From the NCBI RefSeq assembly GCF_004216695.1, contig NZ_SGXC01000003.1, forward strand, positions 558,001 to 622,000: a DNA stretch of 64,000 bases. Reading direction: 5' to 3'. This DNA comes from Pigmentiphaga kullae. Its GTDB lineage: Bacteria > Pseudomonadota > Gammaproteobacteria > Burkholderiales > Burkholderiaceae_B. Below the pieces are notes generated by a model. The model saw only the letters and a list, made by a program, of their open reading frames with translations, was not told the origin of the DNA and ran no database searches. A program made the translations under genes and the position numbers. Positions 9,807-19,187 of this stretch are shown piece after piece; within the stretch, counting starts at the first letter, position 1, and every line of letters begins with the position of its first letter.

Positions 9807-10133
9807 ATGCCCGTCATCAAAGCTTTCGTTTACAGCCCTTTATTGGCCGACGCGCCGCTGGCCGCGCTGGCCATCGCCACCGAGCGCGCCTGCGTGGACC
9901 TGCTGGGTGCTCAGGCCACCCAGGTGCAACTGATGGTGGTGGCGGCGCACGCCATCCCGCGCGGCTACCCCGTCTACCTCGAGGTCCAGTTCCGCCGCAA
10001 CGAGCGCCGCGGCGCCCAGGTCGTCGCGAACTTCATGGACGCCATGGAAGGCGCCCTGGGTTCCTGTTTCGGCGCCGTGCCGCGCATCCGCTGCTTTTCC
10101 GAGGACCAGGATTTTCTTCATGCCCGCAATTGA
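9807..10133 (+). CDS. Small protein, possible Pro1 tautomerase-superfamily member
   Basis: I do not recognise a named family with certainty. If translation begins at the ATG at 9807, the protein is 108 residues and its second residue is proline (MPVIKAFVY), as required for the catalytic Pro1 of tautomerases. The pattern of a short strand, a long helix (LAALAIATERACVDLLG), a strand pair (QVQLMVVA, VYLEVQFR), a second helix (VVANFMDAMEGALGSC) and a final strand fits the beta-alpha-beta tautomerase layout. Alternative TTG/GTG starts at 9792 or 9798 would bury that proline. It overlaps the esterase gene by 14 bases. Confidence 0.6.
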   Translation: MPVIKAFVYSPLLADAPLAALAIATERACVDLLGAQATQVQLMVVAAHAIPRGYPVYLEVQFRRNERRGAQVVANFMDAMEGALGSCFGAVPRIRCFSEDQDFLHARN

Positions 10134-11100
10134 ATCCGCGCCCGACGAAATCTGCCTGCGCGCCATCGACAGCTTCCACGTCGGCGGCGCGGTGCGCACG
10201 CTGAGCGGCCTGCCGGTCGAGACCAGGCGCCTGGCGCAGGGCGCGGCGGCCCGGCCGGTGGATCCCAACGGCGACCACGTCGTCGGCCAGATGTACGTGC
10301 AGGCCTACCGGCTGGCACGCCCCCGGCATGCACTGCCGGTGCTGCTCTGGCATGGCGGCGGCATGACGGGCGCGAACTGGGAGACGACTCCCGACGGGCG
10401 TCCGGGTTGGCTGTGGCGCTTCCTGCGGGCGGGATACGACGTCTGCGTATCCGACGCCGTGGAGCGCGGCCGCGCGGCCTGGGCGCGCTATCCGGACCTG
10501 TATGCCGAGGCGCCGCTGTTCCGCACGCTGGACGAGGCCTGGGACATGTTCCGCATGGGGCCGGCCGATGGCTACCGCACCGACCCGGCCGCGCGCCGGG
10601 CCCATCCCGGGCAGCAGTTCCCGGTCGAGGCCTTCGACCAGTTCGCGCGCCAGTGGGTGCCGCGCTGGGCCGGCCACGAGACCATCACCAGCGCCGCCTA
10701 TCGCGCGCTGCTGGACAAGGTGGGGCCCTGCATCGTGGTCGGACACAGCCAGGGCGGCGGGTTCGCGCTGCTGGCGGCCCAGGAGCGGCCCGAGACCGTA
10801 CGCGCCGTCGTGGCGCTGGAGCCTTCGGGGGCGCCGGCCGCCGGACAGGCGGGGACCCAGCCGCACCTGCTGGCCTGGGGGGACCATATCGACGATCACC
10901 CCGTCTGGCGCCGCTACCGCGCCACGGTGGATGCGCATGCGGCCGCGCTGGCGGAGCGGGGCGCGCCGGTCGAGGTGCTGGACCTGCCCGCCGGCGGCAT
11001 GCGCGGCAATTCCCATTTCCTGATGATGGACCGCAACAGCGATCTCATCGCCGAGCGGGTGCTGCATTGGCTCGACGCGCTCGGCCTGCAACATCCTTGA
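10120..11100 (+). CDS. Alpha/beta-fold hydrolase (esterase 713-like)
   Basis: Alpha/beta hydrolase of 326 residues. The oxyanion region VLLWHGGGMTG is near residue 72, the nucleophile elbow GHSQGG near residue 208, and the probable catalytic histidine in GNSHFLMMD near residue 300; the acid is likely in the ALEPSG region or the loop following it. This arrangement resembles the Alcaligenes esterase 713 group. No signal peptide is seen. It overlaps the preceding tautomerase-like gene and is 19 bases before a Bug gene, so uptake, hydrolysis and isomerisation may be linked. Confidence 0.78.
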   Translation: MPAIESAPDEICLRAIDSFHVGGAVRTLSGLPVETRRLAQGAAARPVDPNGDHVVGQMYVQAYRLARPRHALPVLLWHGGGMTGANWETTPDGRPGWLWRFLRAGYDVCVSDAVERGRAAWARYPDLYAEAPLFRTLDEAWDMFRMGPADGYRTDPAARRAHPGQQFPVEAFDQFARQWVPRWAGHETITSAAYRALLDKVGPCIVVGHSQGGGFALLAAQERPETVRAVVALEPSGAPAAGQAGTQPHLLAWGDHIDDHPVWRRYRATVDAHAAALAERGAPVEVLDLPAGGMRGNSHFLMMDRNSDLIAERVLHWLDALGLQHP

Positions 11101-11119
11101 ACCAGAAACCGGAGACAGC

Positions 11120-12091
11120 ATGAACAAGAGCATACGCATGGGCGCATACGCCCTGGCTTCCCTGGCCGCATTCGGCGCCGCGGGCGCCGTGGCGGCCGAT
11201 TCCTATCCCCATCGTCCGGTGACCGTGCTGGTGCCGTTCGGGCCGGGCAGCGGCGTGGACACCACCGCCCGCATCGTCGGCGAGGCGCTGTCGCGCGAAC
11301 TGGGCCAGCCGCTGGTGATCGAGAACCGCGCCGGCGCGCAGGGCGCCATCGCGGCCCAGGCCGCGGCGCGCGCCGCGGCCGACGGCTACACCCTGTTCTT
11401 CACCACGCAGACCACCCAGGCGGCCAATCCCGCGCTGATGAAGAAGCCGGGCTACGATCCCGTCAAGGACTTCGCGCCGGTGGGGCGCGTGGCCTACACG
11501 CCGGCCTTGCTGGTCGCCAATCCCGCGCTGCCGGTCAAGACCCTGGCCGATCTGGTCAAGCTGGCCAAGGCCCAGCCCGGCAAGCTGTCCTACGCGTCGG
11601 GCAGCGCGGGCACCCTGGTGCCGGGCGCGATGCTGACGACGGCCGCCGGCATCCAGATGCTGCACGTGCCCTACAAGAGCATCCCGCTGGGGTTGAACGA
11701 CGTCATGGCCGGCCACGTGTCGGCCATGTTCACCGACATCGTGACCGGCACCCAGCAGGTCAAGGCCGGCAAGGTCCGCGCGCTGGGCATCAGTTCCGCC
11801 AAGCCGTGGCCGCTCCTGCCCGAGGTGCCGCCCATCGCCGAGCAGTATCCCGGGTTCGAACTGCTGGCCTGGTATGCGCTGTACGTGCCGGCGGGTACGC
11901 CCGCGCCGGTGATCGAGCGGCTCAGCCAGGCGCTGGAGAAGACCACGCGCGATCCGGCCGTGCGCGAGCGCCTGGTCGGCCTGGGGCTGGAAATGTCCTA
12001 CAGCACCCCGGCTGAACTGGCCGTTTTCGGCCGTGCCGAACTGGAAAAATGGAGCCGGGTCATCCAGGCCGCGGGCATCGAGAAGGAATAG
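11120..12091 (+). CDS. Bug/TctC-family periplasmic solute-binding protein
   Basis: Receptor of 323 residues. A Sec signal peptide ends at AVAADS near residue 30, then YPHRPVTVLVPFGPGSGVDTTARIV, the canonical Bug opening. The middle ADGYTLFFTTQT and LPVKTLADLVKLAKA blocks are also typical. It is the last gene of the unit with the tautomerase-like protein and esterase; there is no membrane partner nearby. It differs substantially from the Bug protein at 6-7 kb, so the two likely bind different acids. Confidence 0.9.
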   Translation: MNKSIRMGAYALASLAAFGAAGAVAADSYPHRPVTVLVPFGPGSGVDTTARIVGEALSRELGQPLVIENRAGAQGAIAAQAAARAAADGYTLFFTTQTTQAANPALMKKPGYDPVKDFAPVGRVAYTPALLVANPALPVKTLADLVKLAKAQPGKLSYASGSAGTLVPGAMLTTAAGIQMLHVPYKSIPLGLNDVMAGHVSAMFTDIVTGTQQVKAGKVRALGISSAKPWPLLPEVPPIAEQYPGFELLAWYALYVPAGTPAPVIERLSQALEKTTRDPAVRERLVGLGLEMSYSTPAELAVFGRAELEKWSRVIQAAGIEKE

Positions 12092-12160
12092 GGCAGCCCC
12101 CGGGGGAAAGCGGTGCCGGGGGGTAGCACGGACCCGGCGTCGAGAGGCTAAAATGCCGGC

Positions 12161-15100
12161 ATGTCCCAGTCGCCCACCCCCCCCTTCGTCCATCTGCGCG
12201 TCCACTCCGAGTTCTCGGTGTCGGACGGCATCGTCCGCATCTCCGACCTGGTCAAGAAAGTCGTCGCGCTGGAACAGCCGGCGATCGCGCTGACCGACCT
12301 GTCCAACCTGTTCGGGTTGATCAAGTTCTACAAGGCGGCGCGGGGCAAGGGCATCAAGGCCATCGCTGGCTGCGACGTCTGGGTCACCAACGACGCCGAC
12401 CGCGACAAGCCCTATCGCATGCTGCTGCTGGTGCGCGACCGCGCCGGCTACCTGAACCTGTGCGAACTGCTCACGCAGGCCTTCCTGACCAACCAGCACC
12501 GCGGCCGCGGCGAGATCCGGCCCGAATGGCTCGAGACCTACGGCGCGGGGCTGATCGCCCTGTCCGGCGGGCGCCAGGGCGACGTGGGCCAGGCGCTCGA
12601 GGCCGGCAACCAGGACGCCGCGCTGGCGTTCGCGCGCCACTGGCTGAAGGTGTTCCCGGGCGGTTATTACGTCGAATTGCAGCGCGCCGGGCGCGAAGGC
12701 GACGAGACCTACGTGCAGGCCGCGATGCGGCTGGCGGCCGAGTGCGGCGCGCCGGTGGTCGCCACCCACCCGGTGCAGTTCATCGAGCGCGAGGATTTCC
12801 GCGCCCACGAGGCCCGCGTCTGCATCGCCGAGGGCGAGATTCTGGCCAACCCGCGGCGCCAGCGGCTGTACACCGAAGAGCAGTACCTGCTGTCCTCGCA
12901 GGAAATGGCCGAGCGCTTCGCCGACGTGCCCTCGGCCCTGGCCAATACGGTGGCGATCGCCACGCGCTGCAACCTGACATTGGAGCTGGGCAATCCCAAG
13001 CTGCCCAACTTCCCCACGCCCGAGGGCGTGACGCTGGCCGAGTACCTGGTGCAACTGTCCAGGGAGGGCCTGGCCCGCCGCATGGCGCAGCTCTTCCCGG
13101 ACGAGAAGGAGCGCGCCGCGCACCAGGAGGAATACGACCAGCGGCTGGACAAGGAATGCCAGACCATCATCGACATGGGCTTTCCCGGCTACTTCCTGAT
13201 CGTGCAGGACTTCATCAACTGGGGCAAGAACAACGGCGTGCCCGTGGGTCCGGGCCGGGGCTCGGGCGCCGGCTCGCTGGTGGCCTTCAGCCTGGGCATC
13301 ACCGATATCGATCCGATCCGCTACGACTTGCTGTTCGAGCGCTTCCTGAATCCCGAGCGGGTCTCCATGCCCGACTTCGACATCGACTTCTGCCAGGACA
13401 ACCGCGACAAGGTCATCGAGTACGTCAAGCAGAAATACGGACGCGACGCGGTCAGCCAGATCGCCACCTTCGGTACTCTGGGCGCGAAGGCGGTCATCCG
13501 CGACGCGGGGCGGGTGCTGGACCTGCCCTACCTGTTCTGCGACGGCCTGTCCAAGATCATCCCGCACTCGCCGGCCGATCCGTGGAGCCTGGAACGCGCG
13601 CTGAACGAAGAGCCCGCCTTCAAGGAACGCTACGACAACGACGAGGAAGCGCACGCGCTGATCGACCTGGCCCAGCCGCTCGAAGGGCTGACCCGGAACA
13701 TCGGCATGCACGCCGGGGGGGTGCTGATCGCCCCCGGCAAGCTGACCGATTTCTGCCCGCTGTACTGCCAGCCGGGCCAGAGCCACATCGCCGTGTCGCA
13801 GTTCGACAAGGACGACGTCGAGGCCGTGGGCCTGGTGAAGTTCGACTTCCTGGGCCTGCGCAACCTGACCATTCTCGACTGGGCCGTGCGCTATGTGCGC
13901 GAGTTCAACGAGGGCATGCGCGACTTCGACGTCATGGCGCTGCCGCTGGACGATCTGGATTCCTACAAGCTGCTGAGCGACGGCAACACCACCGCCGTGT
14001 TCCAGCTGGAATCGCGCGGCATGAAGGAACTGCTCAAGAAGCTGCGCCCCAGCAACTTCGAAGACATCATCGCCGTGCTGGCGCTGTACCGGCCGGGGCC
14101 GCTGGGCTCCGGCATGGTGGACGACTTCGTCAACCGCAAGCACGGCCGCGCCAAGGCCGAATACTTCCACTCGGATCTGGAGGCAGTGCTCAAGAGCACC
14201 TATGGGGTCATCGTCTACCAGGAACAGGTGATGCTGATCTCGCAGATCATCGGCGGCTATACGCTGGGCGGTGCCGACATGCTGCGCCGGGCCATGGGCA
14301 AGAAAAAGCCCGAGGAAATGGCCAAGCACCGCGAGATCTTCCAGTCGGGCGCCGAGAAGAAGGGCTATGACCCCGACATCGCGGTCACGCTGTTCAACCT
14401 GATGGAGAAGTTCGCGGAATACGGCTTCAACAAGTCGCACACCGCCGCCTACGCGCTGATCGCCTACCAGACCGCGTGGCTCAAGGCCCACCATCCGGCC
14501 GAGTTCATGGCCGCCACCATGTTGTCCGACATGGACGACACCGACAAGGTCCAGATCTTCTGGGCCGACACGGTGGCCAACAAGGTCAAGGTGCTGCCGC
14601 CAGACATCAACCTGTCCAACTACCGCTTCGAACCGGTGCTGGACGAACACTCGGCGCGCGGGCAGCCGCCGCGCACCATCCGCTACGGGCTGGGCGCGGT
14701 CAAGGGCACCGGGCAGAGCGCGGTCGAGGAAATCCTGCGCGCGCGGGCCGAGAAGGGGCCGTTCACCGACCTGTTCGACTTCTGCCGGCGCATCGACCGC
14801 CACGTGGTGAACCGCCGCGCCATCGAAGCGCTGATCAAGGCCGGCGCCTTCGACACGCTGTCGCCCAACCGCGCCGCGGTGCTGGCCACCCTGGGCACGG
14901 CCATGGACGCCGCCGAACAGGCCGCCCGCGCGGCCAGCCAGGTCTCGCTGTTCGGCGGAGACGACCACGCCGACCTGGCGGGCGACCTGGCCGACGTCGA
15001 GCCCTGGGACGAACGCGAGCGCCTGGGCCAGGAAAAAACCGCGCTGGGTTTCTACTTCAGCGGCCACCTGTTCGACGCCTACCGCAACGAGGTCCGCCGG

Positions 15101-15652
15101 TTCGTGCGCAACCCCTTGTCCAACCTGCAGCCCAGCCGCGACCTGCAATGGATGGCGGGCATCCTGTCGGCCGTGCGCACGCAGATGACGCGGCGCGGGA
15201 AGATGGTGTTCGCCGTGCTGGACGACGGTACCGCGCAGGTGGAGATCTCGGTGTTCAACGAGTTGTACGAGCGCCATCGCAGCCGTTTGCGCGAAGACCA
15301 GCTGCTGATCATTTCCGGCAAGGTCAGCAACGATGAATACTCCGGCGGCATGCGCATCGTGGCCGACGACCTGTTCGACCTGCAGATGGCGCGCGAGGCC
15401 AAGGCCCGGGCGCTGTCCATCCGCCTGAACGGCAACGCGCACGCGGATTCCCTGCGCGAAGTCCTCAACCCGCATCGCGCCGACCCCGAGAACGGCTTCC
15501 CGGGTACGCCGGTCGAGATCGTCTACAACCGGGGCGATGCCAAGTGCGTGGTGCGCCTGAGCGAGGACTGGCGGGTGCGGGTGCCGGATGTGCTGATCCA
15601 GCAGCTGGGCAAGCTGACGGGGCAGCCGGCCGATGTCGGGCTGGAGTACTAG
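12161..15652 (+). CDS. dnaE: DNA polymerase III subunit alpha
   Basis: Replicative polymerase catalytic subunit, 1163 residues, close to the 1160 of E. coli DnaE. The PHP domain is at the N-terminus (VHLRVHSEFSVSDGI). The polymerase palm holds PGRGSGAGSLVAF near residue 365 and the catalytic PDFDIDF near residue 405. The helix-hairpin-helix and OB-fold regions follow (the OB part around MAGILSAVRTQMTRRGKMVF). Stand-alone gene in front of the LPS cluster, which is on the other strand; only three bases separate the two stops. Confidence 0.97.
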   Translation: MSQSPTPPFVHLRVHSEFSVSDGIVRISDLVKKVVALEQPAIALTDLSNLFGLIKFYKAARGKGIKAIAGCDVWVTNDADRDKPYRMLLLVRDRAGYLNLCELLTQAFLTNQHRGRGEIRPEWLETYGAGLIALSGGRQGDVGQALEAGNQDAALAFARHWLKVFPGGYYVELQRAGREGDETYVQAAMRLAAECGAPVVATHPVQFIEREDFRAHEARVCIAEGEILANPRRQRLYTEEQYLLSSQEMAERFADVPSALANTVAIATRCNLTLELGNPKLPNFPTPEGVTLAEYLVQLSREGLARRMAQLFPDEKERAAHQEEYDQRLDKECQTIIDMGFPGYFLIVQDFINWGKNNGVPVGPGRGSGAGSLVAFSLGITDIDPIRYDLLFERFLNPERVSMPDFDIDFCQDNRDKVIEYVKQKYGRDAVSQIATFGTLGAKAVIRDAGRVLDLPYLFCDGLSKIIPHSPADPWSLERALNEEPAFKERYDNDEEAHALIDLAQPLEGLTRNIGMHAGGVLIAPGKLTDFCPLYCQPGQSHIAVSQFDKDDVEAVGLVKFDFLGLRNLTILDWAVRYVREFNEGMRDFDVMALPLDDLDSYKLLSDGNTTAVFQLESRGMKELLKKLRPSNFEDIIAVLALYRPGPLGSGMVDDFVNRKHGRAKAEYFHSDLEAVLKSTYGVIVYQEQVMLISQIIGGYTLGGADMLRRAMGKKKPEEMAKHREIFQSGAEKKGYDPDIAVTLFNLMEKFAEYGFNKSHTAAYALIAYQTAWLKAHHPAEFMAATMLSDMDDTDKVQIFWADTVANKVKVLPPDINLSNYRFEPVLDEHSARGQPPRTIRYGLGAVKGTGQSAVEEILRARAEKGPFTDLFDFCRRIDRHVVNRRAIEALIKAGAFDTLSPNRAAVLATLGTAMDAAEQAARAASQVSLFGGDDHADLAGDLADVEPWDERERLGQEKTALGFYFSGHLFDAYRNEVRRFVRNPLSNLQPSRDLQWMAGILSAVRTQMTRRGKMVFAVLDDGTAQVEISVFNELYERHRSRLREDQLLIISGKVSNDEYSGGMRIVADDLFDLQMAREAKARALSIRLNGNAHADSLREVLNPHRADPENGFPGTPVEIVYNRGDAKCVVRLSEDWRVRVPDVLIQQLGKLTGQPADVGLEY

Positions 15653-15655
15653 GGC

Positions 15656-16960
15656 CTAGGCGGCCGGCTCGTGCCGGCCGGCGCGTATCACGATGGCCAT
15701 CAGCGCCGCGATCATCAGGGTGTAGAACGCGGCGACCATCGACATCGCGAACATGACCTCGGTCATGCCGAATACCAGGAAGCCGATCGCCAGCAGCAGG
15801 CCCATGGTGCCGGCGATTCTTTCATCGCGGCCGCCACGGCGCGTGGCCCGCGCGAAGAAGAAGGCGGGCACCAGCCAGGCCGCCGCGATCGCCAACCCGC
15901 CCAGGATGCCGAGCGTGGCCAGGTTGAACAGGAACTCGTTGTGCGAGTGCCGGAACTCGGCGGCGTGCTTGGTGATCAATCCCTGCCTGGCCGCCTCGCG
16001 CATCGTGCGGCGGTAGTCCTGCCGGCTCACGCCGACCAGCGGATGGGCCTCGAACACTTCCAGCGCCGCGGACCAGAGCTGCAGGCGGTTGCCCACCGAT
16101 GAGTCGAGGGCCTGGCCCTTGCGATACTCCTGTATCTCCGTATAGGCCTCGTCCACGCGCTGGTTGACGAGGTCGCTGGCGTGGTACACGGCCAGCACCG
16201 CACAGGCAAGCGCCGCCATGGCCAGGAGCTTGCGCCAGACGCTGCCCGACATCAGGAAGAAGAACACCAGCGCGAAGGCCCCCAGCGCCAGCCAGCCGCC
16301 GCGCGTGCCGGAGGCATAGGCGACGTACAGGCCCGCCGCGCCGCCCAGCAGCTTCAGCGCGATGCCGATCCGGCCCCGCACCGTGGCGCGATCGGACCAG
16401 CCCAGGGTCAGCAGCGAGAACAGGCCCAGCAGGAGCGTGATGTTGCTGAACGGCAGCAGGTTGGAGAACAGGATCTGTGCGGGGCGGCCCTCGGGCGACA
16501 GGCCGATCTGGTAGTGGAGGATGCCGGCACCGATCAATGCGCCGGCCACGCAGCCCCATTGGATCTGCCTGAGCCAGCGCGACGGCACGTTCAGCAGCAG
16601 CCACAGCAGCGGACCGAACAGGGCCATGCGCAGCGGGGTATCGAGCACGCTGGGGTCGTCGAACACGCGCGCATCGCGCAGGCCCACCACGACGGTGCTG
16701 ACACAGGCGGCGAGAAACTGCGCAGCCAGCGCGGCCCAGACCGGCCAGTACCGGCGGACGACGGGAACGAAACGATCCCGGGGCGCCAGGCGGCCCCGCC
16801 ACGCGGTGCCGATCAGGGCGAAGAGCAGGAGCAGGAACAGCAACTGGTTGGCGCTTCCCCGCATCCACAGCGCGAGGGCGGGTACCAGGGAAACGGCCAA
16901 TGCGGAAAGAAACAGCAGCGGGACAGGGAGCCCGCCGTGCTGGGGCATGGAACGGCTCAT
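15656..16960 (-). CDS. O-antigen ligase family membrane protein (WaaL-like)
   Basis: Polytopic inner-membrane protein of 434 residues with ten or more hydrophobic segments and a large periplasmic loop. Features of O-antigen ligases are present: SGTRGGWLALG near residue 225 and HSHNEFLFNLATLGI near residue 342. These enzymes attach undecaprenyl-linked glycans to the lipid A-core. The start at 16960 overlaps the stop of the glycosyltransferase gene by four bases (ATGA); a longer upstream frame is spurious. Final gene of the LPS-core operon. Wzy-type polymerases share this fold, so the ligase role is inferred from context. Confidence 0.82.
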   Translation of the reverse strand: MSRSMPQHGGLPVPLLFLSALAVSLVPALALWMRGSANQLLFLLLLFALIGTAWRGRLAPRDRFVPVVRRYWPVWAALAAQFLAACVSTVVVGLRDARVFDDPSVLDTPLRMALFGPLLWLLLNVPSRWLRQIQWGCVAGALIGAGILHYQIGLSPEGRPAQILFSNLLPFSNITLLLGLFSLLTLGWSDRATVRGRIGIALKLLGGAAGLYVAYASGTRGGWLALGAFALVFFFLMSGSVWRKLLAMAALACAVLAVYHASDLVNQRVDEAYTEIQEYRKGQALDSSVGNRLQLWSAALEVFEAHPLVGVSRQDYRRTMREAARQGLITKHAAEFRHSHNEFLFNLATLGILGGLAIAAAWLVPAFFFARATRRGGRDERIAGTMGLLLAIGFLVFGMTEVMFAMSMVAAFYTLMIAALMAIVIRAGRHEPAA

Positions 16961-18033
16961 GAAACCTCGGAAGGAGAGCGCAGGGTTGCGGACAGGTCCA
17001 GGAGGGCCTCGACATGGGCGCGGGTGTCGGGGGCGTAGGAGAGATGGCTCAGCGGGCTTGCCAGGCGGGCACGGCCTTCCCGTGTCCGCGATTCTGCCCG
17101 CCTGACAGCATCCGCGAGCGATGCCGGCGCATCGACGTCGAAGGCCAGGCAGGCTTCCTCGGACAGCGCCTCGGTGCTGCCTATGCCGCGGGGCAGCACG
17201 GTGGGCGTGCCGCACAGCACGGATTCCGGCCCGACCAGGCCGAAGGGTTCGTAGCGCGAGGCCAGGATGGTGTAGTCGGCCGCCCGATAGCAGTCGGCGA
17301 TGTCCTGGCGGTAGCCGACGTAGCGGATCTTCGGGGAACGCGGCTCCACCGGCCGGCCGGCCACCAGCAGCGAAACCGGCAGGTCGGTCGCGCCGAAGCA
17401 GGCTTCCAGCATCGGATAGCCCTTGCGTTCGTGGCCGGTGGAGGGAAACAGGAAGGCGGTGGTGCCTTCCGGAATGCCCAGTTCGCGGCGAAGCTCGGCC
17501 CGCCGCGCGGCGTCCACGGGGCTGAATGTGTCCACGTCCACCGGTGGGTACAGTACGCGTATCCGCGCCTGCGGCACGTCGTAGTAGCGGCGCAGTTCGT
17601 CGGCCATCATGCGCGAATGCGCCAGCACCAGGTGCGCCTGGGCGTAGTGTGCGCGTTCGAGCCGGATCTGCCAGCGGTCCCAGCGCGTGGGCCGCCGGTT
17701 CGCATGGGCCAGATGTCCCAGGTGCGTGCCGCCGCAGATGGCCACGTCGGAGACGGCCGTGCGGCTGCAGCCGATCAGCAGGTCAACGCCATGGGCGGCC
17801 TTCAGCGTTCGCAGGCGCCAGGAGAAATAGTGATCGCGCAGTTTGCCCGGCAGGGCCCGGACCGCGATACGCACCGGTTCGATGAACGCGTATTCCGGGA
17901 TGTCCGTATCGAAGCTGCGGGCGAAGACGACCGGGCGGATGCCGAGCTGGCGCAGGCCCTTGACTAGGTCCATGGCGTAGCGCTCCATGCCCCCGCCGTA
18001 GCCGAAACGATGGCAGGCGATCGCCAGCTTCAT
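16957..18033 (-). CDS. GT4-family glycosyltransferase (LPS core)
   Basis: Cytoplasmic GT-B glycosyltransferase of 358 residues. The N-terminal domain starts KLAIACHRFGYGGGMERYAMDLVKG; the C-terminal nucleotide-sugar domain has FLFPSTGHERKGYP and the retaining GT4 signature ASRYEPFGLVGPES near residue 275. Similar to WaaG-like and Bordetella LPS-core transferases. The ATG at 18033 overlaps the upstream gene's stop by four bases, and its own stop overlaps the ligase start, so all are cotranslated. The added sugar cannot be read from sequence. Confidence 0.86.
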   Translation of the reverse strand: MKLAIACHRFGYGGGMERYAMDLVKGLRQLGIRPVVFARSFDTDIPEYAFIEPVRIAVRALPGKLRDHYFSWRLRTLKAAHGVDLLIGCSRTAVSDVAICGGTHLGHLAHANRRPTRWDRWQIRLERAHYAQAHLVLAHSRMMADELRRYYDVPQARIRVLYPPVDVDTFSPVDAARRAELRRELGIPEGTTAFLFPSTGHERKGYPMLEACFGATDLPVSLLVAGRPVEPRSPKIRYVGYRQDIADCYRAADYTILASRYEPFGLVGPESVLCGTPTVLPRGIGSTEALSEEACLAFDVDAPASLADAVRRAESRTREGRARLASPLSHLSYAPDTRAHVEALLDLSATLRSPSEVS

Positions 18034-19187
18034 GCGCCGGCTCCCTGCCCGGCCGGCACGGCGGCGTCCACCAGGGACTGCGCCGCGGCGACCACGGTGG
18101 CGGTCGCGAGCCCGTCCAGGCAGTCGCTGTGGCTGCCGCGATGCCGGTCGCACCCTTCGCGCTGACAGGGCACGCAATCGCGGACCAGTTCCTGCAGCAT
18201 GAGCACGTTGCCGCGTATCTGCCGCGGCGCGGCCTTGGACCACGGCTGATCCAGTCCTGCGGCGGGGCTCGGACCCCATTGCCGCGGGTCGGTGGGACCG
18301 AACAGTGCCAGCGTGGGCGTGCCACAGGCCGCCGCCAGGTGCGTGGTGGCGGTGTCGGGGCCGGCGTAGACCGTGGCATGGCGCAGCAGGTCGGCCAGTT
18401 CGGCCAGGCTCAGCCGGCCCTGGACCCGGACGATGGCCTGCCGGACGTTTTCGTCCAGGCCCTCCAGCAGGCTGTCGAGATACTGCGACTCGGTTTCGCC
18501 GGGCCCTCCGCTCAGGACCAGTTGCAGGCCGCGCGCGTGCAGGCTGGCGAACAGGCCGCGCCAGCCCTCGGCGTGCCACTGCTTGTAGCGCCAGCGCGGA
18601 GAGGGGTGGATGACCGCATAGGGCCGGCGTGCATCGAAGGGGGGCGCTTCGGGCGCCAGGGCGGCCAGCCGGGCGCCCCAGGCGTCGCGCAGGACGTGGG
18701 CCGTGGGCGGCACGAGCGTGCGCGCGGGCGCAAGGTCCAGCAGGGCGGCCACCCTTTCGTTCTCGTGCACGCGGTGCATGTGCTCGTCGATGACCAGCGG
18801 ATGGCGCAGCGACAGCCGCTTCCACCAGGCATGGCCGGCCTCGGGCGGCACCAGTCCGACGCGTACCCGCGCCGATGTCAGGCCGAACAGATGGGGCTTG
18901 TCGCCGGGCTGCGGGACCAGCGCGAGATCGTAGCGGCGCCAGAGCCGGCGGACCATGGCGCGGACTTCGCCCTTGGCCGGGCGTTCGGCAATGGTGAAGA
19001 CCTGGTGGACGTCCGGGTTGTTCTCCAGCATGCCCTCGGTTCCGCGGAACACCAGCATGTCGACCTGGCAGTCCGGGTAGCGTGCGCGCAGCGCATGGGG
19101 CAGCGGGGTGGTGAGCAGGACGTCGCCGAGATAGCGCAGGGCGATGACCAGCACTCGTCGAGGGGCGCGGGCGGGCATGGGGCTCAT
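18030..19187 (-). CDS. GT9-family heptosyltransferase, WaaQ-like
   Basis: ADP-heptose:LPS heptosyltransferase family, 385 residues. The N-terminal RVLVIALRYLGDVLLTTPL acceptor-domain motif and the donor-domain GPDTATTHLAAACGTPTLALFGPTDP block near residue 290 are present. Near the C-terminus is a cysteine cluster, C-x2-C-x4-C, then CLDGL, as seen in WaaQ (heptosyltransferase III). The ATG at 19187 overlaps the preceding gene's stop; a second ATG at 19178 is possible. Acts in LPS inner-core assembly at the cytoplasmic face. Confidence 0.87.
   Translation of the reverse strand: MSPMPARAPRRVLVIALRYLGDVLLTTPLPHALRARYPDCQVDMLVFRGTEGMLENNPDVHQVFTIAERPAKGEVRAMVRRLWRRYDLALVPQPGDKPHLFGLTSARVRVGLVPPEAGHAWWKRLSLRHPLVIDEHMHRVHENERVAALLDLAPARTLVPPTAHVLRDAWGARLAALAPEAPPFDARRPYAVIHPSPRWRYKQWHAEGWRGLFASLHARGLQLVLSGGPGETESQYLDSLLEGLDENVRQAIVRVQGRLSLAELADLLRHATVYAGPDTATTHLAAACGTPTLALFGPTDPRQWGPSPAAGLDQPWSKAAPRQIRGNVLMLQELVRDCVPCQREGCDRHRGSHSDCLDGLATATVVAAAQSLVDAAVPAGQGAGA

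Noticed and set aside
11045-15475. 1476-residue open frame antisense to dnaE
   Set aside because: It covers the conserved dnaE gene on the other strand and its translation is low-complexity, rich in Gln, His, Gly and Arg. Long antisense frames are expected in GC-rich genes with third-position G or C bias.
16957-18825. 622-residue glycosyltransferase with a long N-terminal extension
   Set aside because: The extension is a frame of the neighbouring GT9 gene; the ATG at 18033 overlaps that gene's stop and gives a normal GT4 length.
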